Positions 17,046-27,186 are shown, numbered from the stretch's first letter. The stretch: 64,000 nucleotides of DNA from Erythrobacter ramosus (GCF_009828055.1 NZ_WTYB01000002.1:1116001-1180000); one strand, 5' to 3'. Numbers and translations are program-made. The notes: generated by a model not told the origin, from the letters alone.

Positions 17046-18880
17046 TTTCGTTTTGTGCCCTTCTCATCCTCAAACAGCTCCGCGAGCTGTTCCATGATCG
17101 TCCCGCCCAGCTGTTCCACGTCCATGATCGTCACCGCACGGCGATAATACCGCGTCACGTCGTGGCCGATGCCGATCGCCACCAGCTGGACGGGCGAGAC
17201 CTTCTCGATCCACTCGATCACGGAGCGCAGGTGCGCCTCAAGATAGCCCGCCGAGTTCACGCTCAATGTCGAATCATCCACCGGCGCGCCATCGGAGATG
17301 ACCATCAGAATGCGGCGTTCTTCGGGGCGGTAGAGGAGGCGGCTGTGCGCCCAGATCAGCGCCTCGCCGTCGATGTTTTCCTTCAGCAGCCCCTCGCGCA
17401 TCATCAGCCCGAGATTGCGGCGCGCACGGCGCCACGGTTCGTCGGCCTGCTTGTAGATGATGTGCCGGAGGTCGTTGAGGCGACCGGGGTTCTGCGGCTT
17501 GCCATCGGCGAGCCAGGCTTCGCGGCTCTGCCCGCCCTTCCACGCGCGGGTGGTGAAGCCGAGAATCTCGGTCTTGACCCCGCAGCGCTCCAAGGTGCGC
17601 GCCAAAATGTCGGCGCTGATCGCGGCAATGCTGATCGGACGGCCGCGCATAGAGCCCGAATTGTCGATCAGCAGCGTGACGATGGTGTCCTTGAACTCGA
17701 CATCGCGTTCAACCTTGTAGCTCAAGGCCGTGCCGGGCGAGATCACCACGCGGGCGAGGCGCGCGGCGTCGAGCACGCCCTCCTCCATGTCGAAATCCCA
17801 GCTGCGGTTCTGCTGCGCCATCAGGCGGCGCTGCAAGCGGTTGGCGAGCCGCGTCACCACGCCCTGCAATCCGGTCAGCTGACTATCGAGATAGGCGCGC
17901 AGCCGGTCGAGTTCCTCCGCATCGCACAAATCAGGCGCGGCGACTTCTTCGTCGAAGCGGGTGGTGAAGGCCTTGTAATCGACACTTGCGGGGACTTCGG
18001 CCTGCGGACGGTTGGGGCGGACAGGCGCGTTAGACGCATCGCCATCGTCTCTCGGCTCGCCGTCCGACATGTCGCTGTCGGTCTCGCTGTCGGAGCTTTC
18101 TTCGCCATCGCCGTCGCCTTCGGCCATCTCACCAGCCATTTCGGCCGCCTGCGGATCGCCCTCGCTCTGGCTGTCGTCCTCGCCCTGGCTGTCATCCTCC
18201 GGGCCGTCCTCGTCATCGGGCGAATCGCTGTCGCTCTCGTCGGGCGCGTCGGTCGGGCGGGTGAGATCGAGTTCGCGCAGCATGTCGAGCGCGAGCTTCT
18301 GGAAGGCCGCCTGATCGCCCAGCTTTTCCGCCAGCGCGCCGAAATCCTTGCCGACCTTCTCTTCAAGGAAATCGCGCACAAGCTCGATCCCGCCCTGCGC
18401 GCGCGCGGGCACGGCCTCACCGGTCAGCGCCTCGCGCACCAGCAGCGCGAGCGCGGTCTGGAGCGGCACTTCGGCAGAATTCTGCGCCCGCACGATCTTG
18501 TCGGAAGCGGTGCGCATTTCGGTCGCCGCGTCGAGATTGGCCTTGATCCCGCCGAAGCGATTGGCACCCAGCGCCTCGTAACGCACCTGCTCAATCGCGT
18601 CATAGCACGCCCGCGCAATGGGTTCGGGCGGCGCGGATTTAGCGTGGAGCGCGGCGTTGTGGTGACGCAGCTTCAGCGCGAACGAATCCGCAAACCCGCG
18701 CGCCTCGGTCACTTGATCCTTGGGCAGATCACGCCCCGGCAGCGGCACACGGAAGCGATTGCCCGCCGCGCCGGGCACATCCGCGCTCCACGCGACCTCG
18801 ACCTCCGCATCGCGCGCAATCGCCCGCGATGCGCCGGTCAGCGCTTGCTTGAACAGATCGAGCGGGGACTGGTCAGCCAT
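17042..18880 (-). CDS. cobT: Cobaltochelatase subunit CobT-like VWA protein
   Basis: A 612-residue protein matching CobT, a subunit of the aerobic ATP-dependent cobalt chelatase that works with the AAA+ protein CobS and with CobN. It has an N-terminal helical domain, a very acidic Asp/Ser/Glu-rich linker (about residues 205-295) and a C-terminal von Willebrand A domain with the MIDAS motif DNSGS at 406-410. No cobS or cobN lies in the window; the next gene upstream is an aldolase. It overlaps the nitroreductase gene downstream. A function in B12 synthesis is known for the family and is only inferred here. Confidence 0.88.
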   Translation of the reverse strand: MADQSPLDLFKQALTGASRAIARDAEVEVAWSADVPGAAGNRFRVPLPGRDLPKDQVTEARGFADSFALKLRHHNAALHAKSAPPEPIARACYDAIEQVRYEALGANRFGGIKANLDAATEMRTASDKIVRAQNSAEVPLQTALALLVREALTGEAVPARAQGGIELVRDFLEEKVGKDFGALAEKLGDQAAFQKLALDMLRELDLTRPTDAPDESDSDSPDDEDGPEDDSQGEDDSQSEGDPQAAEMAGEMAEGDGDGEESSDSETDSDMSDGEPRDDGDASNAPVRPNRPQAEVPASVDYKAFTTRFDEEVAAPDLCDAEELDRLRAYLDSQLTGLQGVVTRLANRLQRRLMAQQNRSWDFDMEEGVLDAARLARVVISPGTALSYKVERDVEFKDTIVTLLIDNSGSMRGRPISIAAISADILARTLERCGVKTEILGFTTRAWKGGQSREAWLADGKPQNPGRLNDLRHIIYKQADEPWRRARRNLGLMMREGLLKENIDGEALIWAHSRLLYRPEERRILMVISDGAPVDDSTLSVNSAGYLEAHLRSVIEWIEKVSPVQLVAIGIGHDVTRYYRRAVTIMDVEQLGGTIMEQLAELFEDEKGTKRK

Positions 18881-18944
18881 TATCCGTTTTCTTTAGCAAC
18901 TAACTTCGCGCCCGGAAGCCCAAAAGCGCCCCCGCTCGCAAAAG

Positions 18945-19598
18945 TCACAGGATCGACTGACCCGTCTTGGCCCAATCGGCCATGAAGCCTTCGATGCCCT
19001 TGTCGGTCAGCACGTGCTTGAACAGGTCGTGGATCACCTTGGGCGGCGCGGTCATGACGTCGGCGCCGATCTTGGCGGCTTGCAGCACGTGCATGGTGTG
19101 GCGCACCGATGCGACCAGGATTTCGGTGGCGAAATTGTAGTTGTCGTAGATCAGGCGGATGTCCTCGATCAGGTCCATCCCGTCGAACCCGTTGTCATCA
19201 TGCCGCCCCACGAACGGCGAGATGAAGCTCGCGCCCGCCTTGGCCGCCAGCAGCGCCTGATTGGCCGAGAAGCACAGCGTGACGTTGACCATCGTGCCTT
19301 CCGACGAAAGCGCCTTGCAGGTCTTCAGGCCATCCACCGTCAGCGGCACCTTGATGCAGACATTGTCGGCGATCTTGCGCAGCACTTCGGCCTCTTTCAT
19401 CATCGTCGCGTGATCCAGTGCGACCACTTCGGCGCTGACCGGGCCATCCACGATGCCGCAGATTTCACGGGTGACTTCCATGAAATCCCGCCCGGACTTG
19501 GCGATCAGCGAGGGGTTGGTGGTCACCCCGTCCAGCAGGCCGGTGGCGGCGAGTTCGCGGATCGGTTCGATCTCGGCGGTGTCGACGAAGAATTTCAT
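18945..19598 (-). CDS. Fructose-6-phosphate aldolase / transaldolase-like protein
   Basis: A 217-residue short-form transaldolase (TalC/FSA group), a TIM barrel that forms a Schiff base with its sugar substrate through Lys83 in the motif [17 protein letters not shown] and [10 protein letters not shown] are family hallmarks. GGAG seven bases before the ATG at 19598 sets the start; the frame runs 12 codons further upstream without support. The sequence cannot separate transaldolase from fructose-6-phosphate aldolase activity. It precedes cobT by 64 bases on the same strand. Confidence 0.93.
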   Translation of the reverse strand: MKFFVDTAEIEPIRELAATGLLDGVTTNPSLIAKSGRDFMEVTREICGIVDGPVSAEVVALDHATMMKEAEVLRKIADNVCIKVPLTVDGLKTCKALSSEGTMVNVTLCFSANQALLAAKAGASFISPFVGRHDDNGFDGMDLIEDIRLIYDNYNFATEILVASVRHTMHVLQAAKIGADVMTAPPKVIHDLFKHVLTDKGIEGFMADWAKTGQSIL

Positions 19599-19656
19599 GG
19601 GTTCACTCCGGCAAATTACGATAGCCAGCGCCACATGGCGGGCCTAGGGGGCGCGC

Positions 19657-20313
19657 ATGACACGATGGCCGATGCGTTTCGGGATGCTGCTTGCCGCCAC
19701 ACTGGCGGCTTGGCAACCATCGAAAGCCCATGCTGCCGATGAAGACGTGCAATTGTGGCAGTTCGTGTTCCTGACGGCCGATCTCGACAAGGACACGCGG
19801 CTGACTGTCGATGCCACCCACCGCTGGCGCGAAGACGCGCGCGGGGATGAGCAGCAAACCATCCGCTTCACCATTGAGCAAACCGTGGCGCAAGGCGTGC
19901 GCATCGGCGGCGGCGGGGCGGTATTCGATGCGGGCGGCACGACAGAAATCCGCCCGCACCAGCAGATCGTGCTGACCGAAGGGCGATTCGAATTTCGCAC
20001 CCGGTTCGAACAGCGCTTCTTCGATGGCGCTGACCGGGTCGAGCTGCGCCTGCGCCAACGGGTGCAATACAACCAGCCGCTGGGCGATGGTTGGCGCGCG
20101 AGCGTGGGGGGCGAATGGCTCGGTCTGTTGCAGGGGCGCAATGACGGAGAAGGCGCCTCGACCGAGCAATGGCGCGCGCAGGCGGGCGTCGCCTACCGCA
20201 TCAATGAACGGCTGGAAGTGGGCGCGAATTACTGGCTAATCGCCTCTCCGCGTGGCGACCGTCCGGCGCGCTATACGCACGTGCCGCAAACGACGCTCAC
20301 CTACCGCTTCTAA
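19657..20313 (+). CDS. DUF2490 outer-membrane beta-barrel protein
   Basis: A 218-residue exported protein with an N-terminal signal peptide ending near AHAADED. Alternating Arg/aromatic strands follow (FEFRTRFEQRFF, RVELRLRQRVQYN), and the last residue is Phe, as expected for an outer-membrane barrel recognised by BamA. The pattern fits DUF2490, a family of unknown function. Its stop codon overlaps the stop codon of the convergent DUF4197 gene. Confidence 0.85.
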   Translation: MTRWPMRFGMLLAATLAAWQPSKAHAADEDVQLWQFVFLTADLDKDTRLTVDATHRWREDARGDEQQTIRFTIEQTVAQGVRIGGGGAVFDAGGTTEIRPHQQIVLTEGRFEFRTRFEQRFFDGADRVELRLRQRVQYNQPLGDGWRASVGGEWLGLLQGRNDGEGASTEQWRAQAGVAYRINERLEVGANYWLIASPRGDRPARYTHVPQTTLTYRF

Positions 20314-21002
20314 ATCCGGCTGAGCCCGCCGAACACGCCGATGAGCATCGGATCACGCGTGCTTTGCGGGTTGGCGCGGATCGCGGCTTCCTCGCGCGCG
20401 ATTTCGCCCCAGATAGCGTTGTCCACTTCCCGGCCCAGCCGGTCGGCCACGCCTGCGGCATCCACTCCGGTAAGCGCACTCAGCGCCTGCCCGATCAGCG
20501 GATCGCGGCTCAGCCGGATCGCCTCGCCCAGTTCCGGCACCACCGCATCGATAAGCGCCGGGCCGACTTCGCCGCGCAGATAGCTGCTCGCGGCATCCGG
20601 CCCGCCCCGCACCAGCGCGATGGCGTTGTCGAAGCCGATCATCTGGATCGCGTCAGTCACCACCGGCGCGGCGCGAAAGCTCGCGTCGATCGCGAAGGAG
20701 GCAAAGCGCTCCTCCAGCCGATCCTTGACCAGCGCCGAGGTGAGAATGCGCGACAGCACATCGCCGCGCGTGCCCATCAGGTTGGCCAGCCCAAGCTGCG
20801 CCACCTGCTCGTCCCAGAACCCGCCCGGCGCGGTCAGACGCGCAAAGGCGTTCTCGGATGCGAGCAGCAGCAACCGCCGAACCGCTTCGACCATCGAAAA
20901 GCCGCCGGTGCTTGCGCAGCCGGGGAGCAGCAGCAAGGTCGCGCCGCCCGCGGCTCCGGCGAGCAGACTGCGGCGGGTTGGGGTGAAGTTCGCGGTTGTC
21001 AT
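20310..21002 (-). CDS. DUF4197 lipoprotein
   Basis: A 230-residue putative lipoprotein. The N-terminus combines twin arginines (TPTRRSLLAGAAGG) with a lipobox LLLLPGCAS, suggesting Tat export and lipid attachment. The helical body, ending in DNAIWGEIAREEAAIRANP, matches DUF4197, whose function is unknown. The ATG at 21002 is preceded by GGGAG; a longer frame starts 15 codons upstream. It is divergent from priA across a 56-base gap and convergent with the DUF2490 gene. Confidence 0.86.
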   Translation of the reverse strand: MTTANFTPTRRSLLAGAAGGATLLLLPGCASTGGFSMVEAVRRLLLLASENAFARLTAPGGFWDEQVAQLGLANLMGTRGDVLSRILTSALVKDRLEERFASFAIDASFRAAPVVTDAIQMIGFDNAIALVRGGPDAASSYLRGEVGPALIDAVVPELGEAIRLSRDPLIGQALSALTGVDAAGVADRLGREVDNAIWGEIAREEAAIRANPQSTRDPMLIGVFGGLSRI

Positions 21003-21058
21003 TTTCTCGGGTCTCCCAGCTTGCCCTTGTCCTTTGCCAAGCCCCATATGGCGGCAAC

Positions 21059-23227
21059 ATGAACCGCGTCCGCCTGTTAGTTTTGAACGCTGCGCTTGGC
21101 CCGCTGGATTACCGGCTGCCCGAGGGCGTCAGCGCGCCTGCGGGAAGCGTCGTTATCGCGCCGCTGGGGCCGCGCAAGGTGACGGGGATCGTGTGGGACG
21201 AGGGGCGCCTGCCGGGGGACGAAATCGCTTTCGAACGTCTGCGCCCCATACTGGAAGTGCTGCCCGTCCCACCCCTGCCCGCGCCGCTCAGGCGGCTGAT
21301 TGAGTGGACCGCGGATTACTACTGCGCGCCCCTCGCCAGCGTCGCGCGCATGGCGTTGTCGAGCGGCGGCGCATTGGGCGGGCCAGCGACCTTGACAGAA
21401 TACCGGCTGACGGGCGCGGAAGGCTCTGGGCGGCTGACTGCGCAGCGCAAGACCGCGCTGGAGAAGCTCGCAGGCCAGCAGGGCACGATGCGAGAGCTCG
21501 CTGCGCTGGCGGGCGTTTCGGAAGGCGTGCTGCGCGGCATGGCGGGGGCGCGGTTGCTCGAACCGGTTGTGGTAAATGTCGACCGCCCCTACCCGCCCGC
21601 CGATCCCGATCATCACCAGCCCGACCTTTCGCCCGATCAGCAGGCGGTCGCGGCGATCTTCACCGATGCCGTCAAGACGCGCGCCTTTGCCCCCTTCCTG
21701 CTCGACGGGGTGACGGGTTCCGGCAAGACGGAGACCTATTTCGAGCCCGTCGCCGAGGCGATCCGGTTGGGGCGGCAGGTGCTGGTGCTGCTCCCCGAAA
21801 TCGCGCTGACCGAGAACTTCCTCAGCCGCTTTACCGCGAGGTTCGGCGCGGCGCCGGTGCTATGGCATTCCTCGCTCAAATCGACCGAGCGGCGGCGGGC
21901 CTGGCGGGCGATTGCGGATGGCAGCGCACAGGTCGTAGTCGGCGCGCGCTCGGCGCTCTTCCTGCCCTACGCCAACCTCGGGCTGATCGTGGTCGATGAA
22001 GCGCACGAGATCAGCTTCAAGCAGGATGACGGGGTGCGCTACAACGCCCGCGATGTCTCGGTGATGCGGGCACGGTTCGAGGGCGTGCCGGTGATCCTCG
22101 CCAGCGCCACCCCGGCGCTCGAAAGCCTGCACATGGCGGATATCGGCGTTTACACGAAGCTCGACCTGCCCGCCCGCTTCGGCGGTGCAAGCCTGCCGAC
22201 GGTGCGGCTCGTCAACTTGACCGAGGAAAAGCCCGGCAGCCAGCGTTGGCTCGCCGGGCCACTGGTCGAGGGGTTGCGCGACCGGCTGGCGAAGGGCGAG
22301 CAATCGCTGCTGTTCCTCAACCGTCGCGGCTATGCCCCGCTGACCCTTTGCCGCAATTGCGGGCATCGGTTCAAATGCCCGTCGTGCAGCGCGTGGCTGG
22401 TGGAGCACCGCCTCTCCGCCCGCCTCGCCTGCCATCATTGCGGGTTCGAGACGCGGGTGCCCGAAGTCTGCCCGGAATGTGGCGAGAGCGACTGCCTTGT
22501 CGCCTGCGGCCCCGGTGTGGAGCGGATCGCCGCCGAAGTCGCCGACCTATTTCCCGAGGCGCGGGTGGCGGTGGCGACCTCCGACACCCTCAACACCCCC
22601 GAACGGGCGGCAGAATTCATCGCGATGGCGGAAGGCCGCGCAATCGATATCATCATCGGCACGCAGCTCGTGACTAAGGGGTTCCACTTCCCCGAACTGA
22701 CGCTGGTGGGTGTGGTCGATGCCGATCTCGGCCTTGAAGGCGGAGACTTGCGCGCGGGCGAGCGCACCTTCAGCCAGATCGCGCAGGTCGCAGGCCGCGC
22801 CGGCCGGGGGGCCAAGCCGGGCGAGGTGCTGATCCAGACCCGCCACCCCGACGCGCCGGTCATCGCCGCACTGGCAGGCGGCGACCGCGATGCTTTCTAC
22901 GCCGCCGAAACCGCCGGGCGGCGCGATGCGGGCGCACCGCCGTTCGGGCGCTGGGCGGCAATCATCCTGTCGAGCGAAGATGAGAAGGAAGCCCGCGAGG
23001 CCGCGGTGCGATTGGGCGATGTGCGGCCCCGGCTGGCCGACGTGCAGATCCTCGGCCCCGCCCCGGCCCCTCTCGCCTTGCTGCGCGGACGCTATCGCTA
23101 TCGCTTTCTGGTGAACGCCAAGCGCAGCGCCAATATTCAGGCCGTCTTGCGCGACTGGATCGGCGCCGTGAACTTCGCCCCCGGAGTGCGAGTGGGCGTC
23201 GACATCGACCCTTACAGCTTCGTTTGA
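21059..23227 (+). CDS. priA: Primosomal protein N' (PriA helicase)
   Basis: A 722-residue superfamily 2 helicase that reloads the replisome at stalled forks. It has an N-terminal DNA-binding domain, Walker A GVTGSGKT at residues 217-224, the DEAH box at 313-316, and a paired zinc-binding insertion of eight cysteines starting at Cys431-Cys434. The helicase C-terminal motif QVAGRAGRG is also present. The start at 21059 gives the usual N-terminus; upstream codons in frame overlap the divergent DUF4197 gene. No frameshift was seen. Confidence 0.97.
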   Translation: MNRVRLLVLNAALGPLDYRLPEGVSAPAGSVVIAPLGPRKVTGIVWDEGRLPGDEIAFERLRPILEVLPVPPLPAPLRRLIEWTADYYCAPLASVARMALSSGGALGGPATLTEYRLTGAEGSGRLTAQRKTALEKLAGQQGTMRELAALAGVSEGVLRGMAGARLLEPVVVNVDRPYPPADPDHHQPDLSPDQQAVAAIFTDAVKTRAFAPFLLDGVTGSGKTETYFEPVAEAIRLGRQVLVLLPEIALTENFLSRFTARFGAAPVLWHSSLKSTERRRAWRAIADGSAQVVVGARSALFLPYANLGLIVVDEAHEISFKQDDGVRYNARDVSVMRARFEGVPVILASATPALESLHMADIGVYTKLDLPARFGGASLPTVRLVNLTEEKPGSQRWLAGPLVEGLRDRLAKGEQSLLFLNRRGYAPLTLCRNCGHRFKCPSCSAWLVEHRLSARLACHHCGFETRVPEVCPECGESDCLVACGPGVERIAAEVADLFPEARVAVATSDTLNTPERAAEFIAMAEGRAIDIIIGTQLVTKGFHFPELTLVGVVDADLGLEGGDLRAGERTFSQIAQVAGRAGRGAKPGEVLIQTRHPDAPVIAALAGGDRDAFYAAETAGRRDAGAPPFGRWAAIILSSEDEKEAREAAVRLGDVRPRLADVQILGPAPAPLALLRGRYRYRFLVNAKRSANIQAVLRDWIGAVNFAPGVRVGVDIDPYSFV

Positions 23228-23269
23228 TCTCATATTTACAGATGCTTGTCCGATGATATGATGTGACAC

Positions 23270-24784
23270 ATGGTGTCGCGCCTATTCCTGCTGCTAGTCC
23301 TGTCCCTCGGCCTTTCTGCTCCCGCTCATGCGAACCCATGGCTGCGCGCCGAAAGCGAGCATTACATCGTCCACGCGCAGATAGAGGAAGCCGAACTGCG
23401 CGCGCTGATGCAGACGATCGAGGACTTCGACCGTGTGCTCAATGGCCTGCTGCCGGGCGAGACATGGCATGGCCGCAAGCCCGAATTCTTCCTGACTCCC
23501 AATCCCCGCCGCATTGCGCGGGTGGTCGATTTCGGTGCGTCTGCGGTGTGCGAGAACCATGCCGAGCTGCCAGTCGCCTATGCGCTCTATCTGCCCGACG
23601 CGGCAGGGCAGCCCGATCCGGGTGAGATCTTCTACTGCCTGGCGCAGTTCCACCTCGGCAATGCCTTCTTCCGGCCCAAGCCGATGTGGACGTCGGCGGG
23701 CCTGTCGCATTACTTCGCCACCGCCATCCGCTCTGACAGGCAGGAGAGCGAAGGCGTTTTCGTCATCGGCCAGCCGCGCCGTCTGGCACCGGTCAGCGGC
23801 ATCACCCGCAAGGCGCTGGCCGAAGCGCTGGCCGTACGGTTTCGCCACCGCACGGAGGAGGAATATGCGCGCTTCCTCGAAGTCAGCCGCGCGCTGGCCA
23901 GTCCGCTGCTGCTCGAACAGCGTTACGCAGGGGTGCTCGATCGCTATGTCGATGCCTATTCGGGCGGGCGCGACATGGAAGATGCCGCACGCGAGCTGGG
24001 CGACCTCGATGCGCTGGCGCAGGAGCTGGCGCGGCGGCGGGTCGTGGCGCCGGTGCGGCGGGTGAAGGTTGATCCGCCCGCTACCACCCGGGTCGCAATC
24101 CGCCCGATGCACCGCGACGAGATTGCCCTGATCGACTTACGATTGGAACGCCTGCTCGAAACCCGCCTCAAATCCACCGCCAAGGAGCTGCGCGAACTGA
24201 CCGCCGACCACCCCTATAGCGCGCTGGTGTGGTACGAATATGCCGCGGCCGAATATGCCCGCGTCCAGCACAGCGATTTCGGCGGCCGGCCGGTGTTCCG
24301 CGGCTTCGGCTTTTCCAACGGCGAACTGATCGTCATGTCCAACCCCTATTCCGATGCCGAGGCGTGGCGGGCGGTCAATCGCGCGCTGGCGATCGACCCC
24401 GATCTGCAAAGCGCGCAGCGGCTCAAGGCCGAAATCATGCTCGCCCGGCTGGTGCGCGAGGGCAACCCGGACGATCCGCCTTCTTACGATGAAGTGCGTG
24501 CGCTGCTCAAAAGGCAGGCGCGCGATCCCGAGCTGCATCCGCTCGCCGCCGCGCTCTATCACCAGACCTATATCGAACAGGGCCGCACGCCGCCTGTGGC
24601 CGCACAAAAGCAGCTCGAACGCGCGTTCCTGCACAATGCCGGGGTGGGCGATTTCCGCTACGCGCAGGCGACCGCGCTGAGCCGCCGGGGGGACAAGGGG
24701 AAGGCGCGCGGGTTGCTGATCTCGATGCTTAATGATCCGGCCTTCTCCGCCGCCGCATGGCGGGCGCTGGAGGTCACGCAGTAG
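23270..24784 (+). CDS. Exported protein of unknown function with TPR-like C-terminus
   Basis: A 504-residue protein with a clear Sec signal peptide (cleavage near PAHANPW). The first half, WLRAESEHYIVHAQ and onward, resembles exported putative zinc-peptidase-like proteins of the DUF1570 kind, but no intact HExxH is visible. The second half (about residues 290-500) is helical with TPR-like spacing, for example AWRAVNRALAIDPDLQSAQR. It lies 42 bases after priA on the same strand. I do not recognise a function. Confidence 0.7.
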   Translation: MVSRLFLLLVLSLGLSAPAHANPWLRAESEHYIVHAQIEEAELRALMQTIEDFDRVLNGLLPGETWHGRKPEFFLTPNPRRIARVVDFGASAVCENHAELPVAYALYLPDAAGQPDPGEIFYCLAQFHLGNAFFRPKPMWTSAGLSHYFATAIRSDRQESEGVFVIGQPRRLAPVSGITRKALAEALAVRFRHRTEEEYARFLEVSRALASPLLLEQRYAGVLDRYVDAYSGGRDMEDAARELGDLDALAQELARRRVVAPVRRVKVDPPATTRVAIRPMHRDEIALIDLRLERLLETRLKSTAKELRELTADHPYSALVWYEYAAAEYARVQHSDFGGRPVFRGFGFSNGELIVMSNPYSDAEAWRAVNRALAIDPDLQSAQRLKAEIMLARLVREGNPDDPPSYDEVRALLKRQARDPELHPLAAALYHQTYIEQGRTPPVAAQKQLERAFLHNAGVGDFRYAQATALSRRGDKGKARGLLISMLNDPAFSAAAWRALEVTQ

Positions 24785-24827
24785 TTCCTGAGCGAAACCA
24801 AAGCGGGGGCGAGCGCGTATCCCCTGC

Positions 24828-26390
24828 ATGACTCGTCCCGTTCTTGTGCCGATCCTCGGCGATCAGCTTTCGCGCAACCTCTCCAGCCTTCAAGGTCTTT
24901 CCCCCGGCGAGGCGGTTATCCTGATGATGGAGGTGTGGGACGAGGCGACCTATGTGAAACACCACAAGCAGAAGATCGTGCTGATTTTTTCGGCAATGCG
25001 CCACTTCGCTGCAGAGCTTCGCGCTGAAGGCTGGCACGTCGATTACGTCGCGTTGGATGGCGCCGCCAACACCGGCAGCTTCACTGGCGAAGTCGCCCGT
25101 GCTTGCGAGCGCCACGGCGCATCCGAAATCCGCATCACTGAAGCGAGCGAGTGGCGCGTTCAGCAGGCGATCATGGAATGGGAAGACCGCCTGCCCTGCC
25201 CGGTCAGCATCCTCCCCAACACCCGCTTCATCGCGACCCACGCCGAGTTCCGCGCCTTCGCTGACGGGCGCAAGCACCTCACGATGGAATATTTCTATCG
25301 CGAGATGCGCCGCAAAACCGGATTGCTGATGCGCGATGACGGCAAGCCGGAAGGCGACGTCTGGAACCTCGACGCCGATAATCGCGAACCGCCCAAGGGT
25401 GACATGTTAGCGCCGCCCGCGCCCAAGTTCGCGCCCGATACCGTCACGCAAGAGGTCGTCGCGCTGGTCGCCGAACGCTTCGCCGATCACTTCGGCGATC
25501 TGGAACCTTTCGGCTGGCCCGTCACCCGCGCCGAGGCGCTGGAGGCTGCCGAAGCCTTCTTCGCCCGACGGCTGGACCTGTTCGGGCCCTATCAGGACGC
25601 GATGGTCCACGGGAAGGACGACCTCTATCACTCGATGCTCTCAACCAGCCTCAACATCGGCCTGCTCGATCCGCTTGAACTGTGCCGCGCCGCCGAGGCT
25701 GCCTATAAATCAGGCAAGGCTCCGTTGAATTCCGTAGAGGGCTTCATCCGCCAGATCATCGGCTGGCGCGAATATGTGCGCGGGTTCTACTGGTACACGA
25801 TGCCGGGGCTGGCCGAAGCCAACGAACTCGCCGCCCACCGCCCGCTGCCGGAATTCTTCTGGACCGGCAAAACCGACATGCGCTGCCTGTCTGACTGCAT
25901 CCGCACCACGCGCGAAGATGCCCACGCGCACCATATCCAGCGGCTGATGGTGCTCGGCAATTTCTGCCTGATCGCCGGGATTGCACCCCGCGAGGTGCAG
26001 GACTGGTATCTGGCGGTCTATGCCGATGCCTTCGACTGGGTCGAGCTGCCGAACGTGTCGGGCATGGTGCTCTATGCCGATGGCGGCAGGCTCGCGACCA
26101 AGCCTTATGCGGCGAGCGGAAACTACATCAACAAGATGTCCGATTACTGCGGCAAGTGCCGTTACAAGGTCGCGCAGAAGACCGGGCCGAACGCCTGCCC
26201 GTTCAACCCGCTCTACTGGCACTTCATGGACCGGAACCGCGCGCGGCTGGAAAGCAACCACCGCATCGGCCGCATCTTCGCCACCTGGGACCGGATGGGC
26301 GAGGCCAAGCAGGCGGAATATCTGGAGAGCGCGGAAAAATTTCTCGACTCTCTCGAACCCGCCCGCAAAGGCTGGGCACGAGTTGAATAA
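24828..26390 (+). CDS. phrB: Fe-S bacterial cryptochrome/photolyase (PhrB-type, (6-4) photolyase-like)
   Basis: A 520-residue member of the FeS-BCP photolyase group, which repairs UV (6-4) photoproducts in DNA using FAD and blue light. Four cysteines are in the spacing of the family's [4Fe-4S] cluster: Cys353, Cys441, Cys444 and Cys457. These correspond to the Agrobacterium PhrB cluster cysteines shifted by three. The N-terminal LVPILGDQLS and the RLMVLGNFCLIAG helix are family hallmarks. The start is the ATG at 24828. A glutathione S-transferase gene follows 11 bases downstream. The repair specificity is inferred from the family. Confidence 0.93.
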   Translation: MTRPVLVPILGDQLSRNLSSLQGLSPGEAVILMMEVWDEATYVKHHKQKIVLIFSAMRHFAAELRAEGWHVDYVALDGAANTGSFTGEVARACERHGASEIRITEASEWRVQQAIMEWEDRLPCPVSILPNTRFIATHAEFRAFADGRKHLTMEYFYREMRRKTGLLMRDDGKPEGDVWNLDADNREPPKGDMLAPPAPKFAPDTVTQEVVALVAERFADHFGDLEPFGWPVTRAEALEAAEAFFARRLDLFGPYQDAMVHGKDDLYHSMLSTSLNIGLLDPLELCRAAEAAYKSGKAPLNSVEGFIRQIIGWREYVRGFYWYTMPGLAEANELAAHRPLPEFFWTGKTDMRCLSDCIRTTREDAHAHHIQRLMVLGNFCLIAGIAPREVQDWYLAVYADAFDWVELPNVSGMVLYADGGRLATKPYAASGNYINKMSDYCGKCRYKVAQKTGPNACPFNPLYWHFMDRNRARLESNHRIGRIFATWDRMGEAKQAEYLESAEKFLDSLEPARKGWARVE

Positions 26391-26401
26391 GGGAGAAAGC
26401 C

Positions 26402-27037
26402 ATGCTGACAATCCACCACCTGCGCCTGTCGCAATCCGAACGCATCGTCTGGCTGGCCGAGGAGCTGGGGCTGGATTACGAGTGCAAGCTCTACACCCGC
26501 CGCACCGACAACCGCTTGGCGCCCGATGAATACAAGGCGCTGCACCCGATGGGCATCGCCCCGGTCATTACCGATGGCGATCTGGTGCTGGGCGAGAGCG
26601 GTGCGATCATGGACTACATCATCGCCAAATATGCGCCGGAAACGGCGCTGGTGCCGGGCGCGGACCACCCCGATTTCGCCGACCACCTGTTCTACCTCCA
26701 CTGGGCCAACGCAACCTTCATGACCAACGGCATGATGGCGCTGGTGGCGCAGTTCATGGGCGCCAAGGAGCTGCCGCCCTTCGTGGCGGACCGCGTGCAG
26801 AAAGGCTGGGCGATCGTCGAGAAGCGGCTGGGCGAGGCCGAGTATTTCGGCGGCGCGCAGCTGACCACCGCCGACATCATGATGGGCTTCCAACTGACGA
26901 CGTCGCGCGCGATGAGCGGGATGAGCATCGACGGAATGCCGAACCTGCAAGCATATCTGAAGCGCATCGGCGAGCGGCCGGCGTATCAGGCGGCGATGGC
27001 GAAGTGCGAACCGGGGATGCCGCCGAAGCTGGATTGA
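26402..27037 (+). CDS. Glutathione S-transferase family protein
   Basis: A 211-residue protein with the N-terminal thioredoxin-like GST domain and all-helical C-terminal domain. The glutathione-contacting GESGAIMDYI segment (about residues 64-73) is typical; Ser residues in RLSQSERI are candidates for the catalytic position. AGGGAG precedes the ATG. It follows phrB by 11 bases and is probably in its operon, which may reflect oxidative or light stress; that link is inference. The substrate is unknown. Confidence 0.9.
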   Translation: MLTIHHLRLSQSERIVWLAEELGLDYECKLYTRRTDNRLAPDEYKALHPMGIAPVITDGDLVLGESGAIMDYIIAKYAPETALVPGADHPDFADHLFYLHWANATFMTNGMMALVAQFMGAKELPPFVADRVQKGWAIVEKRLGEAEYFGGAQLTTADIMMGFQLTTSRAMSGMSIDGMPNLQAYLKRIGERPAYQAAMAKCEPGMPPKLD

Positions 27038-27052
27038 GGTCGCACCCCTCCC

Positions 27053-27159
27053 TCGTTATTGCGAGGAGCAGGCGAAGCAATCCACGGACGAACCCAAGCC
27101 GCAGGTTGAACCCTCACACCATGGATTGCCGCGCCGCCTGCGGCGCCTCGCAATGACGA
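27053..27159. repeat. Palindromic repeat of the TTGCGAGG type
   Basis: The left arm begins TCGTTATTGCGAGGAGCAGG and continues to a GCAATCCA; the right arm starts TGGATTGCCG and ends CCTCGCAATGACGA. The arms are imperfect reverse complements. This is the first of three different palindromic units in the gene-free stretch 27038-27412 between the GST gene and ada. I see no coding potential or other signal in that stretch. Confidence 0.88.
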
Positions 27160-27186
27160 AGGCATTGGCGTCGCTCCACCCCCCAA

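Noticed and set aside
17027..18985. A 652-codon open frame antisense to cobT
   Set aside because: It is a shadow of the cobT reading frame; the reverse strand encodes a complete CobT with a MIDAS motif.
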